DNA from: Streptomyces bathyalis
GTDB lineage: Bacteria; Actinomycetota; Actinomycetes; Streptomycetales; Streptomycetaceae
Length of the DNA stretch: 64,000 bases
Assembly (NCBI RefSeq): GCF_015910445.1
Contig: NZ_CP048882.1
Span: forward strand, 4,216,001-4,280,000
Direction: 5' to 3'
Shown here: positions 45,731-54,030 of the stretch, one piece after another
Layout: the number at the start of each line of letters is the position of its first letter
How positions within the stretch are numbered: the stretch's first letter is position 1
Position numbers and translations under genes: made by a program
The notes under the pieces: generated by a model
What the model was told of the DNA's origin: nothing
Databases searched by the model: none
What the model saw: the letters and a program-made list of their open reading frames with translations, nothing else

Positions 45731-45860
45731 TTCACTCCTCGTACCAGGTCCGCAGCGGTGATGGCCCCCAACTATCTCCCGTACGGGGCGTGAGGTACAG
45801 CGGTGATCTGGTTCTGTACGCCTGGCCTGGTCAGGGCCGGCGGACCTGTCGCACCGGTGG

Positions 45861-46928
45861 TCAGCCGGTCGAGCAGAACCTCCTGTAGACATCCTCGATC
45901 GAACCGCTCCCGGGCACTGCCCGCAGATTCAGATCGTCCCTGGCACGTACGAGCGTGTCCTCGATGACCTTGGCGGTGTGCTGCAACCGCTCGTCGCGCC
46001 GGCGGGGAGTCTCTGACGTACGGACCGCGATGGCGTGGCGTACGACGTCGGTATGGACCGACTGGACGCGCTTGAAGGCCAGGTAGCGGTCAAGGTCCGC
46101 GTCGAAGGCTTCCAGGGCACCGGGGAGCACCTCGGACATCGTGTCCTTCCACTGTCTTCTGACAGTCCGCTCCTGGTCGGTCGGGTAGCGCATCAGGTGC
46201 AGATGGGTTGCCAGGTCGTAGAGCGGGTCACCTACGGTCGCCAACTCCCAGTCGATGGTCCAGAGCTGACCCTGGGGGTCCACGATGAAGTTGGCGCGAT
46301 GCAGGTCTCCGTGGAGCAGGCGGAACGGACGAGAGGTCAGTTCCGATGCCTCGGCCGCAAGCCGCGATTCCGGCGAGAAGGCCCCGGAAGGGATGCCGAG
46401 CTGCTCGAAGAGAACGCCGAAGTCCGCCAGCCTCTTCTCGTGCACCTCGTCATGGGAGAAGCGGATCAGGTCCTGCAAGAAGTTGGCGTCGCGCCTTGGA
46501 GCTTGGTCTCCGCAGGTCCCGATGTTCCATCCGGCGACGGTCTTGGGACGTACGCGGGCCAGCCTGCGGAAGAGCGTCATGATCTGGCGCAGGTGGACCG
46601 GTTTCACAGCGGTTCCGGCAGGTGCGATCTCGTTGAGCGGCTTCCCCTCGACGAAGCCGTGGATCAACGGTCCGTCCGCGCCCGCGGACCGCACCGGCGG
46701 GATGCGTGGCATGCCCAGCCGGTCCAGCTGTACCAGCACCTCGTCCTCGGAAGTGAAGTACCGCCGGTCGAACCACAGGACGTCCTCACGGGGTTCGCCG
46801 ACCTTGACCCTGCCCATGTCCGCGAGCTCCCCGCCGGGACGCACCACGTACCACTCGCGGTGGTACCCCAGAAGCGGACCGTCGATGGTCCCGGTACGTT
46901 CGGCCTGTTGATACGCGTGGGACGTCAT
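45861..46928 (-). CDS. Aminoglycoside phosphotransferase-fold kinase
   Basis: A 355-residue APH/choline kinase-like protein. The catalytic loop is LLHGDLHRANFIVD and the metal-binding loop TIDWELATVGDPLYDLATHL. The N-terminal lobe is FTSEDEVLVQLDRLGMPRIPPVRS with VEGKPLNEIAP. Members phosphorylate aminoglycosides, sugars or small metabolites. No resistance gene neighbourhood supports an antibiotic role, so the substrate is open. It is in the same orientation as the GntR gene upstream of it. Confidence 0.86.
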   Translation of the reverse strand: MTSHAYQQAERTGTIDGPLLGYHREWYVVRPGGELADMGRVKVGEPREDVLWFDRRYFTSEDEVLVQLDRLGMPRIPPVRSAGADGPLIHGFVEGKPLNEIAPAGTAVKPVHLRQIMTLFRRLARVRPKTVAGWNIGTCGDQAPRRDANFLQDLIRFSHDEVHEKRLADFGVLFEQLGIPSGAFSPESRLAAEASELTSRPFRLLHGDLHRANFIVDPQGQLWTIDWELATVGDPLYDLATHLHLMRYPTDQERTVRRQWKDTMSEVLPGALEAFDADLDRYLAFKRVQSVHTDVVRHAIAVRTSETPRRRDERLQHTAKVIEDTLVRARDDLNLRAVPGSGSIEDVYRRFCSTG

Positions 46929-47062
46929 CGGCTGCGCGACTCTCCTGAGCGGGCACTGACCAGCTTGAGTGGAGGAACCTTACCGTCCCCTTCGTGGCCG
47001 GAACGCGTTTCTACGGCCGAGGCAACCGATCACCACAGTGTCATCACTCCGGGGTGGCCTGT

Positions 47063-47938
47063 TCAGTCGGAATCGAGCGGCGTGGCGATGGTCTTCCACA
47101 GCGAGTCGAACCAGGCCTGGGAGTGGCCCACGAAGGCGACGTCCTGCTTGTCGTGACTGCCCGGGCTGTCATGGAAGCGGAACAGCGAGCTCTCGAATCC
47201 GAGGACGTCGAATATCTCCAGCGTCTCTCCCTGGTAGGTCACCTCATCGGGCACCACCTGGTAGTAGCCCATCAGCGCCTCGGTCCGGTTGAGGATGTAG
47301 AGCTTGTGGAGCGGCGTCGCGGCCACTGTCCGTATCTCGCAGGAGACTTCGGGCACCTCGTACCTGTTCCGGAAAGTACCGAGAGTGTTGCGCAGCGCCG
47401 TGGACCAGGTCCGTTGGATCTCGTGCAGGCGGTCCAGGGGGCGACGGTCGTTCGGGTCGTCGATGAGGCGGGGCAGAGCGAGGTACGCCTCGGGGCTCGG
47501 AGTGATGGCGCGCAGGGTGATCGAGCGGGGGGAGATCGTCCCGTCGACGATCGAACGGTGCGGTCGCGCGAGGGCGTTGTTCAGGGTCTCCGTCGTCAGC
47601 GAGTAGGTGTCGATCGTGACGTGCTCGGCGCGGAAGGCCTCATAGAGGCGCTCGGCCAGTTCGGTGCCGGCCGGCTTGGGTTCCTCGTGGGACGGGTCCG
47701 GCCGGGCGACGGTCGGCGGGGCGCCGCGGCCCGGGTCCGTGAGGAGGCCCTGGCGCTGGAGGTCCTGGATGGCCTGGCGGACCGCGGTGCGGTTCACGCC
47801 GAACTCTTCGGCCAGCTTGTTCTGCGTGGGGATGCGGGCTTCCGGGGGGAGCTCGCCGGAGTCGATTCGCTCACGTAGGGCTGCGGCGACCACTTCGTGT
47901 GAAGGTCTGGCGCCTTTCGCGGGGCTCGTCCTGTTCAC
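47063..47938 (-). CDS. GntR family transcriptional regulator with UTRA-like domain
   Basis: About 291 residues. The N-terminal winged helix (SHEVVAAALRERIDSGELPPEARIPTQNKLAEEFGVNRTAVRQAIQDLQRQGLL) is GntR-type. The C-terminal part is a UTRA-like effector domain, loosely conserved. GTG at 47938 chosen, giving MNRTSPAKGARPSHEV; longer frames run through the operators. Two matching dyads (47973 and 48024) lie upstream, between it and a divergent small membrane protein, so it probably represses both. Such regulator/membrane-protein pairs occur in actinobacterial mobile elements, but no integrase was found here. Confidence 0.85.
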   Translation of the reverse strand: MNRTSPAKGARPSHEVVAAALRERIDSGELPPEARIPTQNKLAEEFGVNRTAVRQAIQDLQRQGLLTDPGRGAPPTVARPDPSHEEPKPAGTELAERLYEAFRAEHVTIDTYSLTTETLNNALARPHRSIVDGTISPRSITLRAITPSPEAYLALPRLIDDPNDRRPLDRLHEIQRTWSTALRNTLGTFRNRYEVPEVSCEIRTVAATPLHKLYILNRTEALMGYYQVVPDEVTYQGETLEIFDVLGFESSLFRFHDSPGSHDKQDVAFVGHSQAWFDSLWKTIATPLDSD

Positions 47939-47972
47939 ACCAAGACGGTACAACTTCACGCCAAGCCACGGG

Positions 47973-47987
47973 AGTTGTTGGTCAACT
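47973..47987. promoter_or_regulatory. GntR operator candidate, proximal
   Basis: AGTTG-TTGGT-CAACT, a perfect 5-bp dyad with 5-bp spacer, 35 bp upstream of the GntR start. It shares its half-site with the copy at 48024. Confidence 0.65.
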
Positions 47988-48023
47988 GTTTTCAATCTCC
48001 CGCCAAGTGGGCAGACTTCGAAT

Positions 48024-48040
48024 AAGTTGGTGGACAACTT
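48024..48040. promoter_or_regulatory. GntR operator candidate, distal
   Basis: AAGTTG-GTGGA-CAACTT, a perfect 6-bp dyad with 5-bp spacer. Its centre is 52 bp from that of the proximal copy, about five helical turns. Confidence 0.7.
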
Positions 48041-48166
48041 CGTAGGGATGGTTGCCAAGTCTGATCAGGTATCACCAAGTAGGCGCAGGTGCCCGCCAAC
48101 ACAGAGCTCTCCGGTTCCCGCCTGTCCAACGACGTACGGGCCCGTGCTCGAACGAAGGGGGATGCC

Positions 48167-48343
48167 ATGCCTGTGTTCGCTCTTGCTCTCGCGGCCGCCG
48201 TGATCGGATTCGAGCAACTCGTGGAATGGCAGTTCGGTGCCGTCGGGGTCATCGGCTTCGTACTGCTGACCGTAGGTGTGAAGGCGAAGAACATCACTTG
48301 CAGCTGTATCGGCGCCGTCGTGCTGACGATGCTGATCGTTTGA
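48167..48343 (+). CDS. Small membrane protein (58 residues)
   Basis: Two hydrophobic segments (VFALALAAAVIGFEQLVEW and FGAVGVIGFVLLTVGV), then a short KAKNITCSC turn and a third weaker one (IGAVVLTMLIV). ATG at 48167 with AAGGGGG upstream; a longer frame adds a non-membrane stretch with no support. It is divergent from the GntR gene across two operators. Function unknown. Confidence 0.7.
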   Translation: MPVFALALAAAVIGFEQLVEWQFGAVGVIGFVLLTVGVKAKNITCSCIGAVVLTMLIV

Positions 48344-48344
48344 C

Positions 48345-48389
48345 CACGCGGCGCGCGGTTACCAACCCACGCCTTCCGCGCGCCGCGTG
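48345..48389. terminator. Bidirectional terminator hairpin
   Basis: A perfect 14-bp stem (CACGCGGCGCGCGG at 48345-48358, complement at 48376-48389) with a 17-nt loop, between two convergent genes. Confidence 0.7.
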
Positions 48390-48475
48390 TCCATGTGGGG
48401 TGATGCCATCCCGGGAGGTGCTCCTCCGGGGTGGCGGATACGGGATGAGGGCCGAGCCAGGCGAGGCCCGCCGCG

Positions 48476-49726
48476 TCAGAAGATGTCCGGGCACCAGGCT
48501 CGCCGCGGCGTACGGAAGAGGGTGTCTGCCGACAAGGCGGCACCCTCGCGGCACTCCTCGACGCGACCCAGCACCGCCAGCCGCACGGCCGACTCGTCGC
48601 CGAGGTAGAGGGTGCCCAACTCGGCGATGTCCAGGGCGAGATCGGGGCTCTCGTCCGTGGTCTTGCAGGTGGCGCCGTCCCGTCCGGCCTCCAGGCGGTA
48701 GCGGCCGCCGGCGAGTCCCGCCGCGTCGTGCAGCTCCAGGACGAGCCTGCCCTCGACGGGGTAGCTGCGCGACTCCAGCATGCGCGGCACGTCGAGCGGC
48801 CGCAGCCACAGGAAGTCGGCATGGGTGTCCAGCCGGGCCGCCCGAGGGTCGGGCAGGAGCAGCGGAAGTACGTCGTCGGGGGCGCGGTAGCCGGAGCGCA
48901 CGCGCGTGATCCAGTCGATCGAGAGCACGAAGAGCCACAGCGCGCGCTCCGCGGCAGGGGTGAGGGCGGTGAGGCACTGCACTTCGGCGGTGTTGTGCGG
49001 GAGCTTGTTGTCCCAGCGCTCGCGCACGGTCCAGGAGACGAAGCCCTGCGGTTCGCCCTGCGCGTCACGGTGCACGGCGTGGAAGGGCGGCGTGAAGTCG
49101 TCGCCGGAGAAACGGATTTGGCCCGTGTGCCGACGCCACCAGCGCTCGGGTCGGTCGATCACGCCCTGGCGGTGCTCCTGGGCGCGGAAGCGGTCCTGCA
49201 GTGCGGGCCCGAGGCGGCGGAACTCCTCGTCGTCGGCGAGGTCCAGGCGGCCGCCGTCGTCCGGGCCGGAGTGACGGGGGTCGAGGCCCGTGCGGGGGAC
49301 GTCGACCTCCCACTCGGAGGTCCACGAGGCCGGGCCGAAGCCGTACCGGCCGTAGATCGGGTACTCCGCGGAGATGAGTGAGGCGAACGCGTCGCCGCGC
49401 TCCTTCGCGGCGTCCAGCGCACTGCCCATCATGCGCGTGAGCAGGCCGCGGCGCCTGTGGGTGGGGGAGACGGTGACGTTCGTGACGGCGCATGACGGCA
49501 GGGCCGTGCCGCCGGGGACCGTCAACTCCTGGGGGAACGTACGGAAGGTGCCCACGCACCGGCCTCCGTCGAACGCGCCCTGCGTACGGTCCGGATCCAC
49601 GTTCTGCCCGAGGGCCGCCGCCTCCTCCTTCGGCACCGCGCCGGCGCGCAGAAAGCCCACGGCGACTGCGCGGTACCACTCGGGCAGTTCGTCACGGGAG
49701 GCGAGAGTGCGGATCTCCAAGGTCAT
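48476..49726 (-). CDS. Eis-like GNAT N-acetyltransferase
   Basis: A 416-residue protein of the Eis family, with a tripartite plan: GNAT domain with VTNVTVSPTHRRRGLLTRMM (acetyl-CoA loop RRRGLL), a second GNAT-like domain (about 150-290), and an SCP2-like C-terminal domain ending in a free carboxylate (PDIF), as Eis uses for catalysis. FASLISAEYPIYGRYGFGPAS is another signature. In mycobacteria Eis acetylates aminoglycosides; other members have unknown targets. ATG at 49726 chosen over a GTG nine bases earlier. Convergent with the small membrane protein. Confidence 0.9.
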   Translation of the reverse strand: MTLEIRTLASRDELPEWYRAVAVGFLRAGAVPKEEAAALGQNVDPDRTQGAFDGGRCVGTFRTFPQELTVPGGTALPSCAVTNVTVSPTHRRRGLLTRMMGSALDAAKERGDAFASLISAEYPIYGRYGFGPASWTSEWEVDVPRTGLDPRHSGPDDGGRLDLADDEEFRRLGPALQDRFRAQEHRQGVIDRPERWWRRHTGQIRFSGDDFTPPFHAVHRDAQGEPQGFVSWTVRERWDNKLPHNTAEVQCLTALTPAAERALWLFVLSIDWITRVRSGYRAPDDVLPLLLPDPRAARLDTHADFLWLRPLDVPRMLESRSYPVEGRLVLELHDAAGLAGGRYRLEAGRDGATCKTTDESPDLALDIAELGTLYLGDESAVRLAVLGRVEECREGAALSADTLFRTPRRAWCPDIF

Positions 49727-49766
49727 GCGGCTCACGGTATGGCGGGACGGCGACGGTCCGCACCTG

Positions 49767-50174
49767 GATTAAGACGTCATCTCGCGTGGTGAGTTTGCTG
49801 AGCTTATTGCAGCAAATCAGAGTGGCTGCGAGGGCGAGGAAGGCGGCGAAGTGCCGGCTCTTGCGTTCGTAACGCACGGTCAGGCGGCGGTAGTTCAACA
49901 GCCAGGACAGGGAGCGCTCGACCTTCCAGCGGTAGCGGCCGAGGCGTTCGCTGGAGTCGATGCCACGGCGGGCGATCTCGGGAGTGATGTTCCGCTGCCG
50001 TAGCCATGTGCGGAGGTGGCCGTAGTCGTGGCCCTTGTCCGCGCGGAGCTTGGCGGGCCTGCGGCGGCGTGGTCCCCGCCCGGAGCGGATCGGTGGGATG
50101 GCCTTCACCAACGGTATGAAGGCGAGGCTGTCGTGTGCGTTGGCGGCGGAGACCGCGGTGACCAGCGGCAGCCT
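49767..50174 (-). mobile_element. IS5-family transposase remnant (3' part)
   Basis: The minus strand encodes the C-terminal third of an IS5-type transposase: LPLVTAVSAANAHDSLAFIPLV, then KLRADKGHDYGHLRTWLRQRNI, RRGIDSSERLGRYRWKVERSLSWLLNYRRL and ALAATLICCNKLSKLTT. The DDE glutamate region (WKVERSLSWL) is present but the N-terminal two thirds are missing; the break is at the LuxR gene's stop codon. The expected stop after KLTT is changed from TGA to CGA, so the frame now reads through to 49692. It ends in GAGATGACGTCT (49783-49772). Not functional. Confidence 0.85.
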
Positions 50175-51206
50175 TCACGTCTGAGACGGCTCGTCGAACC
50201 ATCGTGCTGCCATCAATGCCAGCTGTGTACGGTTGTCGCGCTCAAAGCGCCGCATGAGCTTGGACACGTACTGCTTGACGGTCGCCTCGCTCAGATACAG
50301 AGCGCGTCCTATGGCCGCGTTCGACGCGCCGGTGGCCACGAGACGGAGAATCTCACGTTCGCGATCCGGCAGCTCTGGCAGGCGCGAGGCGGTTTGCTTG
50401 AGGCGCTGGGTGTCGGTCCGTTGAGGAATTGCAGCCGTGTGCAGTTCGATGCGAGCGATGGAGTTCTGGGTCGTGCTCTCACCGGTGAGCGCGCGGCGTG
50501 CGACGTCTCGTAGGTCTGCTGCCCCGCGGCGCACGGAGACGTCGCCGGTGGAGGCGACGAGTTCGTCGCTGCGCAGGGCGACGATGGCCAGTGCTCGCCT
50601 GGCCGCGTCGAGCGTGCCGGTCGCGGCGCTGGAGGTCTCCTGGCCGTCCGTGATCCCCACCGACAGTTCGGGACGGCGAACGCGGTCTTCTCGTGCGTCC
50701 CGCAGATGCAGCGTCAAGGCGAGGAGCACGCCGATCAGATACGGCACGGTGGCGGCGAGTACTGCCGGAGTGGGTGGGGTCCCCGCCCGTACGCTCACTG
50801 CCACGACACCGACGGAGCCGAGAGCCAGGGCTGCGGTCCCCGACGTGATCGCCAGCCAGTCGGTGCCGTGACGGTACAGGTTCAGCGCGCTCACGGCGAT
50901 CGCCAGGGCGATCCACGGGACCGCGCCGCTGTAGGCGAGTTCGGCGAGACGGGAGTCCGTGACCGTCGAGCCCAGGATCACCAGGGCGACGGCAACCGCC
51001 CACAGCACGGGTCTGCGTGAAGCCAGGAAGCCCAGCGCGCCGACGCCGAGTTGCACGCCGCTCATTGCCACGATGACCAGCGTCGCCGAGGGGATCGCAG
51101 CGATGCCGATCACCACACCCAGCAGCGCGGCCACGGCAAGTCCGATCACCGGCCACGCCACTTCCCGGTCAATCTGCTCGCCCACAGCGCCTGTCTCCTC
51201 AGTCAT
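50175..51206 (-). CDS. Membrane-anchored LuxR family transcriptional regulator
   Basis: A 343-residue protein. The N-terminal half has about six hydrophobic segments (WPVIGLAVAALLGVVIGIAA, VLWAVAVALVILGS, VPWIALAIAVSAL and others). The C-terminus is a LuxR/FixJ helix-turn-helix: LPDREREILRLVATGASNAAIGRALYLSEATVKQYVSKLMRRF. The middle resembles the degenerate sensor part of a histidine kinase but no H box is clear. ATG at 51206 chosen; a TTG 30 bases earlier is possible. It follows the small gene at 51233 after 26 bp. It lies between inverted IS remnants. Confidence 0.82.
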   Translation of the reverse strand: MTEETGAVGEQIDREVAWPVIGLAVAALLGVVIGIAAIPSATLVIVAMSGVQLGVGALGFLASRRPVLWAVAVALVILGSTVTDSRLAELAYSGAVPWIALAIAVSALNLYRHGTDWLAITSGTAALALGSVGVVAVSVRAGTPPTPAVLAATVPYLIGVLLALTLHLRDAREDRVRRPELSVGITDGQETSSAATGTLDAARRALAIVALRSDELVASTGDVSVRRGAADLRDVARRALTGESTTQNSIARIELHTAAIPQRTDTQRLKQTASRLPELPDREREILRLVATGASNAAIGRALYLSEATVKQYVSKLMRRFERDNRTQLALMAARWFDEPSQT

Positions 51207-51232
51207 GGTGACGCCCCGTTCACCTACGCTCG

Positions 51233-51577
51233 TCAAAGGGCCGCAGCCGCCAGGTCCTCACGCACCGCTTTGACCAATTTGCGAAACCGTGAAGAGAGCC
51301 GTACGTATGTCAGCCCCCCGCCATTGGCCGCATAGGCAGCACCGAGCGTCTCCTGGCTCAGCACCAAACGGTGGGCTTCGGAGTCGATGCGCAGGGCCAC
51401 CCGCAGCCGCTGGGAGACACCAACGGCAAGACTCTTCACCGGTTTCCCGCCCTCGCTCGCTGTCGCCGTCAAACGGCCGGTCTGCTCCCAGAGGTAATCC
51501 CGGCTCTCGAAGGTCTCTCGAACCTTGGCCATCACGTGCTCGGCTTGAGCATCGGCCTCCAGTCGTATGCGCGCCAT
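51233..51577 (-). CDS. Hypothetical protein, 114 residues
   Basis: A small, soluble, charged protein (ARIRLEADAQAEHVMAKVRETFESRDYLWEQTG at the start; SQRLRVALRIDSEAHRLVLSQETLGAAYAANGGGLTYVRLS later). AGGAGAGG precedes the ATG at 51577. It lies 26 bp upstream of the LuxR gene on the same strand, so they are probably cotranscribed. No family recognised. Confidence 0.65.
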   Translation of the reverse strand: MARIRLEADAQAEHVMAKVRETFESRDYLWEQTGRLTATASEGGKPVKSLAVGVSQRLRVALRIDSEAHRLVLSQETLGAAYAANGGGLTYVRLSSRFRKLVKAVREDLAAAAL

Positions 51578-51663
51578 GAGCGTTCGTTCCTCTCCTGCTT
51601 CTTCTGTCTTCTGCTTCTTCTGGCTTCCAGCGAATGTCCTTCCGCGGCAGACGAGCGCAGCGA

Positions 51664-51837
51664 TCAGGCAGAGCACCGCGAACGGTCCAGCCCGACCACC
51701 ATGCGCATCGTGGACGAATTGCCCGACCCGTTGGGACCGACAAAGCCCGTCACGTTCCCGTCCGGGGCGGTGAACGAGACGTCATCGACAGCGGTGATCA
51801 CTCGATGCTGTTTCGTGAGATGGAAGGCTTCGATCAC
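51664..51837 (-). pseudogene. ABC transporter ATP-binding protein, N-terminal fragment
   Basis: About 57 residues remain: IEAFHLTKQHRVITAVDDVSFTAPDGNVTGFVGPNGSGNSSTMRMVVGLDR, then the similarity ends and a stop follows. The Walker A lysine is replaced by Asn (GPNGSGNSST against GPNGAGKSTT), so it could not bind ATP normally even if whole. No Walker B or signature motif is present. GTG at 51837; the frame is open to 51900. It probably lost its 3' part when the neighbouring DNA arrived. Confidence 0.7.
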
Positions 51838-51945
51838 GCCGACAACAGCACCACCGCCTGCGTCCGGCCCACTAGCAACCTTCGTCTGCGACACCATCAC
51901 GAACGTCAGTAGAGGCCACTGAAGCGCCTGTTCGACATCTGATCG

Positions 51946-51979
51946 AAGCTCGCCGAACTCACCACGTGAGATGACGTCT
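51946..51979 (+). mobile_element. IS5-type element 3' end remnant (inverted relative to 49767-50174)
   Basis: These 34 bases match the 3' end of the remnant at 49767-50174 at all but four positions (AAGCTCGCCGAACTCACCAC then GTGAGATGACGTCT). Here the transposase stop TGA is intact (KLAELTT-stop). It lies on the plus strand, so the two ends face outward and bracket 2.2 kb. Confidence 0.7.
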
Positions 51980-52122
51980 GAGGGCCGCGCGGAGGGACGC
52001 GCTGCGGCCCCCGGCTCGGGGCCTTAGCGTCCGCGCCTCCACACATCCGCCTCCCGCCGCGGGCCCATCGGCTCCGCGCCCCGCGCCCACCCGTCAGCCC
52101 CCGGCTCCCCGCCGCCGGCCTC

Positions 52123-52158
52123 AGCTCCTCGGGTGAGACCAGCTCCTCGGGTGAGACC
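52123..52158. repeat. 18-bp perfect tandem duplication
   Basis: AGCTCCTCGGGTGAGACC occurs at 52123-52140 and again at 52141-52158, immediately downstream of the asparaginase gene's stop codon. Confidence 0.85.
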
Positions 52159-52159
52159 C

Positions 52160-53122
52160 TCAGAACGCCGCGCGCACCTCGCCCACCCTCCGGCCGCCGC
52201 CCATCAGCGGGGAGTCGGCGATCCGCTCCAGCACGGGGGAGTTCACGCCGAGCAGTGCGAGCGTACGGGCCAGAACGGGGCCGACCGCGCGGTTCCCGCC
52301 GTCGTAGATCTTGAAGGCCAGGGCCCGTCCGTCGGGCAGCGCCGCTGCCTGGACGGACTCCGCCCCCACCTTCGCGACGGCCCCGGGCACCTCGCTCATC
52401 AGCCAGGTGTCGATGCGCTGCGTGCCCGCGACGTATTCGGGGTGCGCGCGCATCGCTTCGGCGACCCGGCCCTCCGGGCTGCCGGCGGGTGCGAGCGCGA
52501 GGTTGCGGAAGACTCGCGCCAGCCCGGCCGGTGTGATGGCCATCAGGGGCGCACCGCAGCCGTCGGTGCCGACGTGCGAGACGCGGTCGCCGGAGAGGGA
52601 CTCGAGCGTCTCCGCGATCAACTTCTGGAGCGGGTGGTCCGGTTCGAGGTACGTCTCCAGGGGCCAGCCCGCCGCCGCGCAGGTGGCGAGCATCGCGGCG
52701 TGCTTGCCGGAGCAGTTCATGGCGACGCGGCTGCGCGCCGCTTCGCCGGAGCCCGCGGAGATGGTGGCGCGCGTCGCCTCGCCCTGGTCGAGGGGGAGTT
52801 CGGGCGGGCACTGCAGCAGGTCTTCGGTCAGGCCGTGCTCGGCGAGCATCTTGCGCACGAGCTCCTGATGGAACGGTTCGCCGGAGTGGCTGGCGCTCGC
52901 GATCGCCAGCCGGGGCCCGGACAGTTCGAGCCCGGCCCGCAGCATCGCGGCGGCCTGCACCGGCTTGTTGGACGAGCGCGGGAAGAAGGGGGCGTCGGGA
53001 TCGCCCATGGACAGCTCGACGCTGCCGTCGGCCGCGAGCACGATCAGCGAGCCGCGGTGGTGTCCCTCGACGAAACCGGAGCGTACGACTTCGGCGAGCA
53101 CCGGAGGTATCTCGGACGGCAT
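52160..53122 (-). CDS. L-asparaginase II (Rhizobium etli AnsA-type)
   Basis: A 320-residue protein of the PF06089 asparaginase family, which differs in fold from the E. coli-type enzymes. Blocks are VVRSGFVEGHHRGSLIVLAADGSVELSMGDPDAPFFPRSSNKPVQAAAML, LAIASASHSGEPFH, MNCSGKHAAMLATC (a Cys-Ser-Gly-Lys motif for zinc and catalysis), and GTDGCGAPLMAITPAGLARVFRNLA. It hydrolyses asparagine to aspartate and ammonia in the cytoplasm. ATG at 53122. Confidence 0.92.
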   Translation of the reverse strand: MPSEIPPVLAEVVRSGFVEGHHRGSLIVLAADGSVELSMGDPDAPFFPRSSNKPVQAAAMLRAGLELSGPRLAIASASHSGEPFHQELVRKMLAEHGLTEDLLQCPPELPLDQGEATRATISAGSGEAARSRVAMNCSGKHAAMLATCAAAGWPLETYLEPDHPLQKLIAETLESLSGDRVSHVGTDGCGAPLMAITPAGLARVFRNLALAPAGSPEGRVAEAMRAHPEYVAGTQRIDTWLMSEVPGAVAKVGAESVQAAALPDGRALAFKIYDGGNRAVGPVLARTLALLGVNSPVLERIADSPLMGGGRRVGEVRAAF

Positions 53123-53269
53123 GTGCGGGAGCCTTTCTGGTTCACAGACCCGCTCCCGGGCTCAGCCCTCCGGCTTCTCCGCCCCGGCTCGCCCGCAGGC
53201 ACCCCGCGCGGGTGCTCCGGGGGCGGCCTCCCCGAGCGTGCGGGCCCGTGCGGGGCCGTGAGCCGGGAG

Positions 53270-53869
53270 TCAGGGGAGCAGGTCATCCACTTGCGCTTCG
53301 CCCTCACGGTACCTGCGTGCGATCTCCTTGCTGCACCCGTCCGCCGTGCGCTGCATCACCTGCCGCCGCTGCGAGACGTGCTGCTCGTAGCCGACGAGAC
53401 GGGCCATCGCGTCCTGCAGCTCCTCGTCGGTGCGCGCGCTGAGGTTGCTCAGCTCGACCTGCGCCAGCATCTCCTCGGCCAGGGAGCGGTATTCGTCGCT
53501 CTGCGGTGTGCTCAGCGTCACGTGCCGCGCGGAGCTGCGGTGGCTGGACGGGCCGTCCGCCAGGATCTGCGGGAGCAGGTCGAGCAGCGGCGAGCCGGGG
53601 GCGCTGCGCCGGGTGAGTTCGGCACGGAGGATGTCGATGCGCCCCTGCAGGAGCCGTCGCACGTAACTGAGCTCGCCTTCCTCCTGCTTGGAGTCGCGAA
53701 GCAGCGTGCGCAGTTCGGGCAGCCGCAGCCCGTGCACGTCGGGGACCTCGGCCGGGGCGTCCGAACCGGTGGTGGAATCCGGGCCGGTACGGGCGGCCGG
53801 CAGATCACCGGGGGTACCTCCCGGGCCGAGAGGCCCCGGGGGAGTACGGGCGGCGCCGGTTGCGCTCAT
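53270..53869 (-). CDS. rsiG: RsiG-type anti-sigma factor (c-di-GMP-responsive)
   Basis: A 199-residue coiled-coil protein with two copies of the E-x3-S-x2-R-x3-Q-x3-D signature: E64/S68/R71/Q75/D79 and E162/S166/R169/Q173/D177. In Streptomyces venezuelae RsiG, each motif binds c-di-GMP, and RsiG-c-di-GMP holds the sporulation sigma factor WhiG. Residues 8-21 (RTPPGPLGPGGTPG) are encoded by a dispersed GC-rich palindrome and are probably unstructured. ATG at 53869; ATG 53887 is possible. The regulator would set timing of spore formation. Confidence 0.93.
   Translation of the reverse strand: MSATGAARTPPGPLGPGGTPGDLPAARTGPDSTTGSDAPAEVPDVHGLRLPELRTLLRDSKQEEGELSYVRRLLQGRIDILRAELTRRSAPGSPLLDLLPQILADGPSSHRSSARHVTLSTPQSDEYRSLAEEMLAQVELSNLSARTDEELQDAMARLVGYEQHVSQRRQVMQRTADGCSKEIARRYREGEAQVDDLLP
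53808..53846. repeat. GC-rich dispersed palindrome within rsiG 5' end
   Basis: CCGGGGGTACCTCCCGGGCC followed by GAGAGGCCCCGGGGGAGTAC, a copy of the same palindrome class as at 56978 and 59440. It lies in frame in the N-terminal tail of rsiG. Confidence 0.75.
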
Positions 53870-54030
53870 GGACGATGTCCCCTTCATCCTTAATTGCCTC
53901 AATGGCGATGAGAGAAGCGGTACGTACCGCGTGTACGCATCGTGCCATTGCGGGGTGCTTCGGCGCAGCGGAGTCACACCCATCCGGCCCATACGAACAG
54001 AACGCCGAGCCGCACGGCATCATGGCTCCC

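Noticed and set aside
45861..46928. Antibiotic resistance kinase
   Set aside because: The fold is that of aminoglycoside phosphotransferases, but the family is broad and nothing nearby supports a drug substrate.
47939..48058. Longer start for the GntR gene at 48058
   Set aside because: The extension runs through both operator dyads and has no similarity to GntR proteins.
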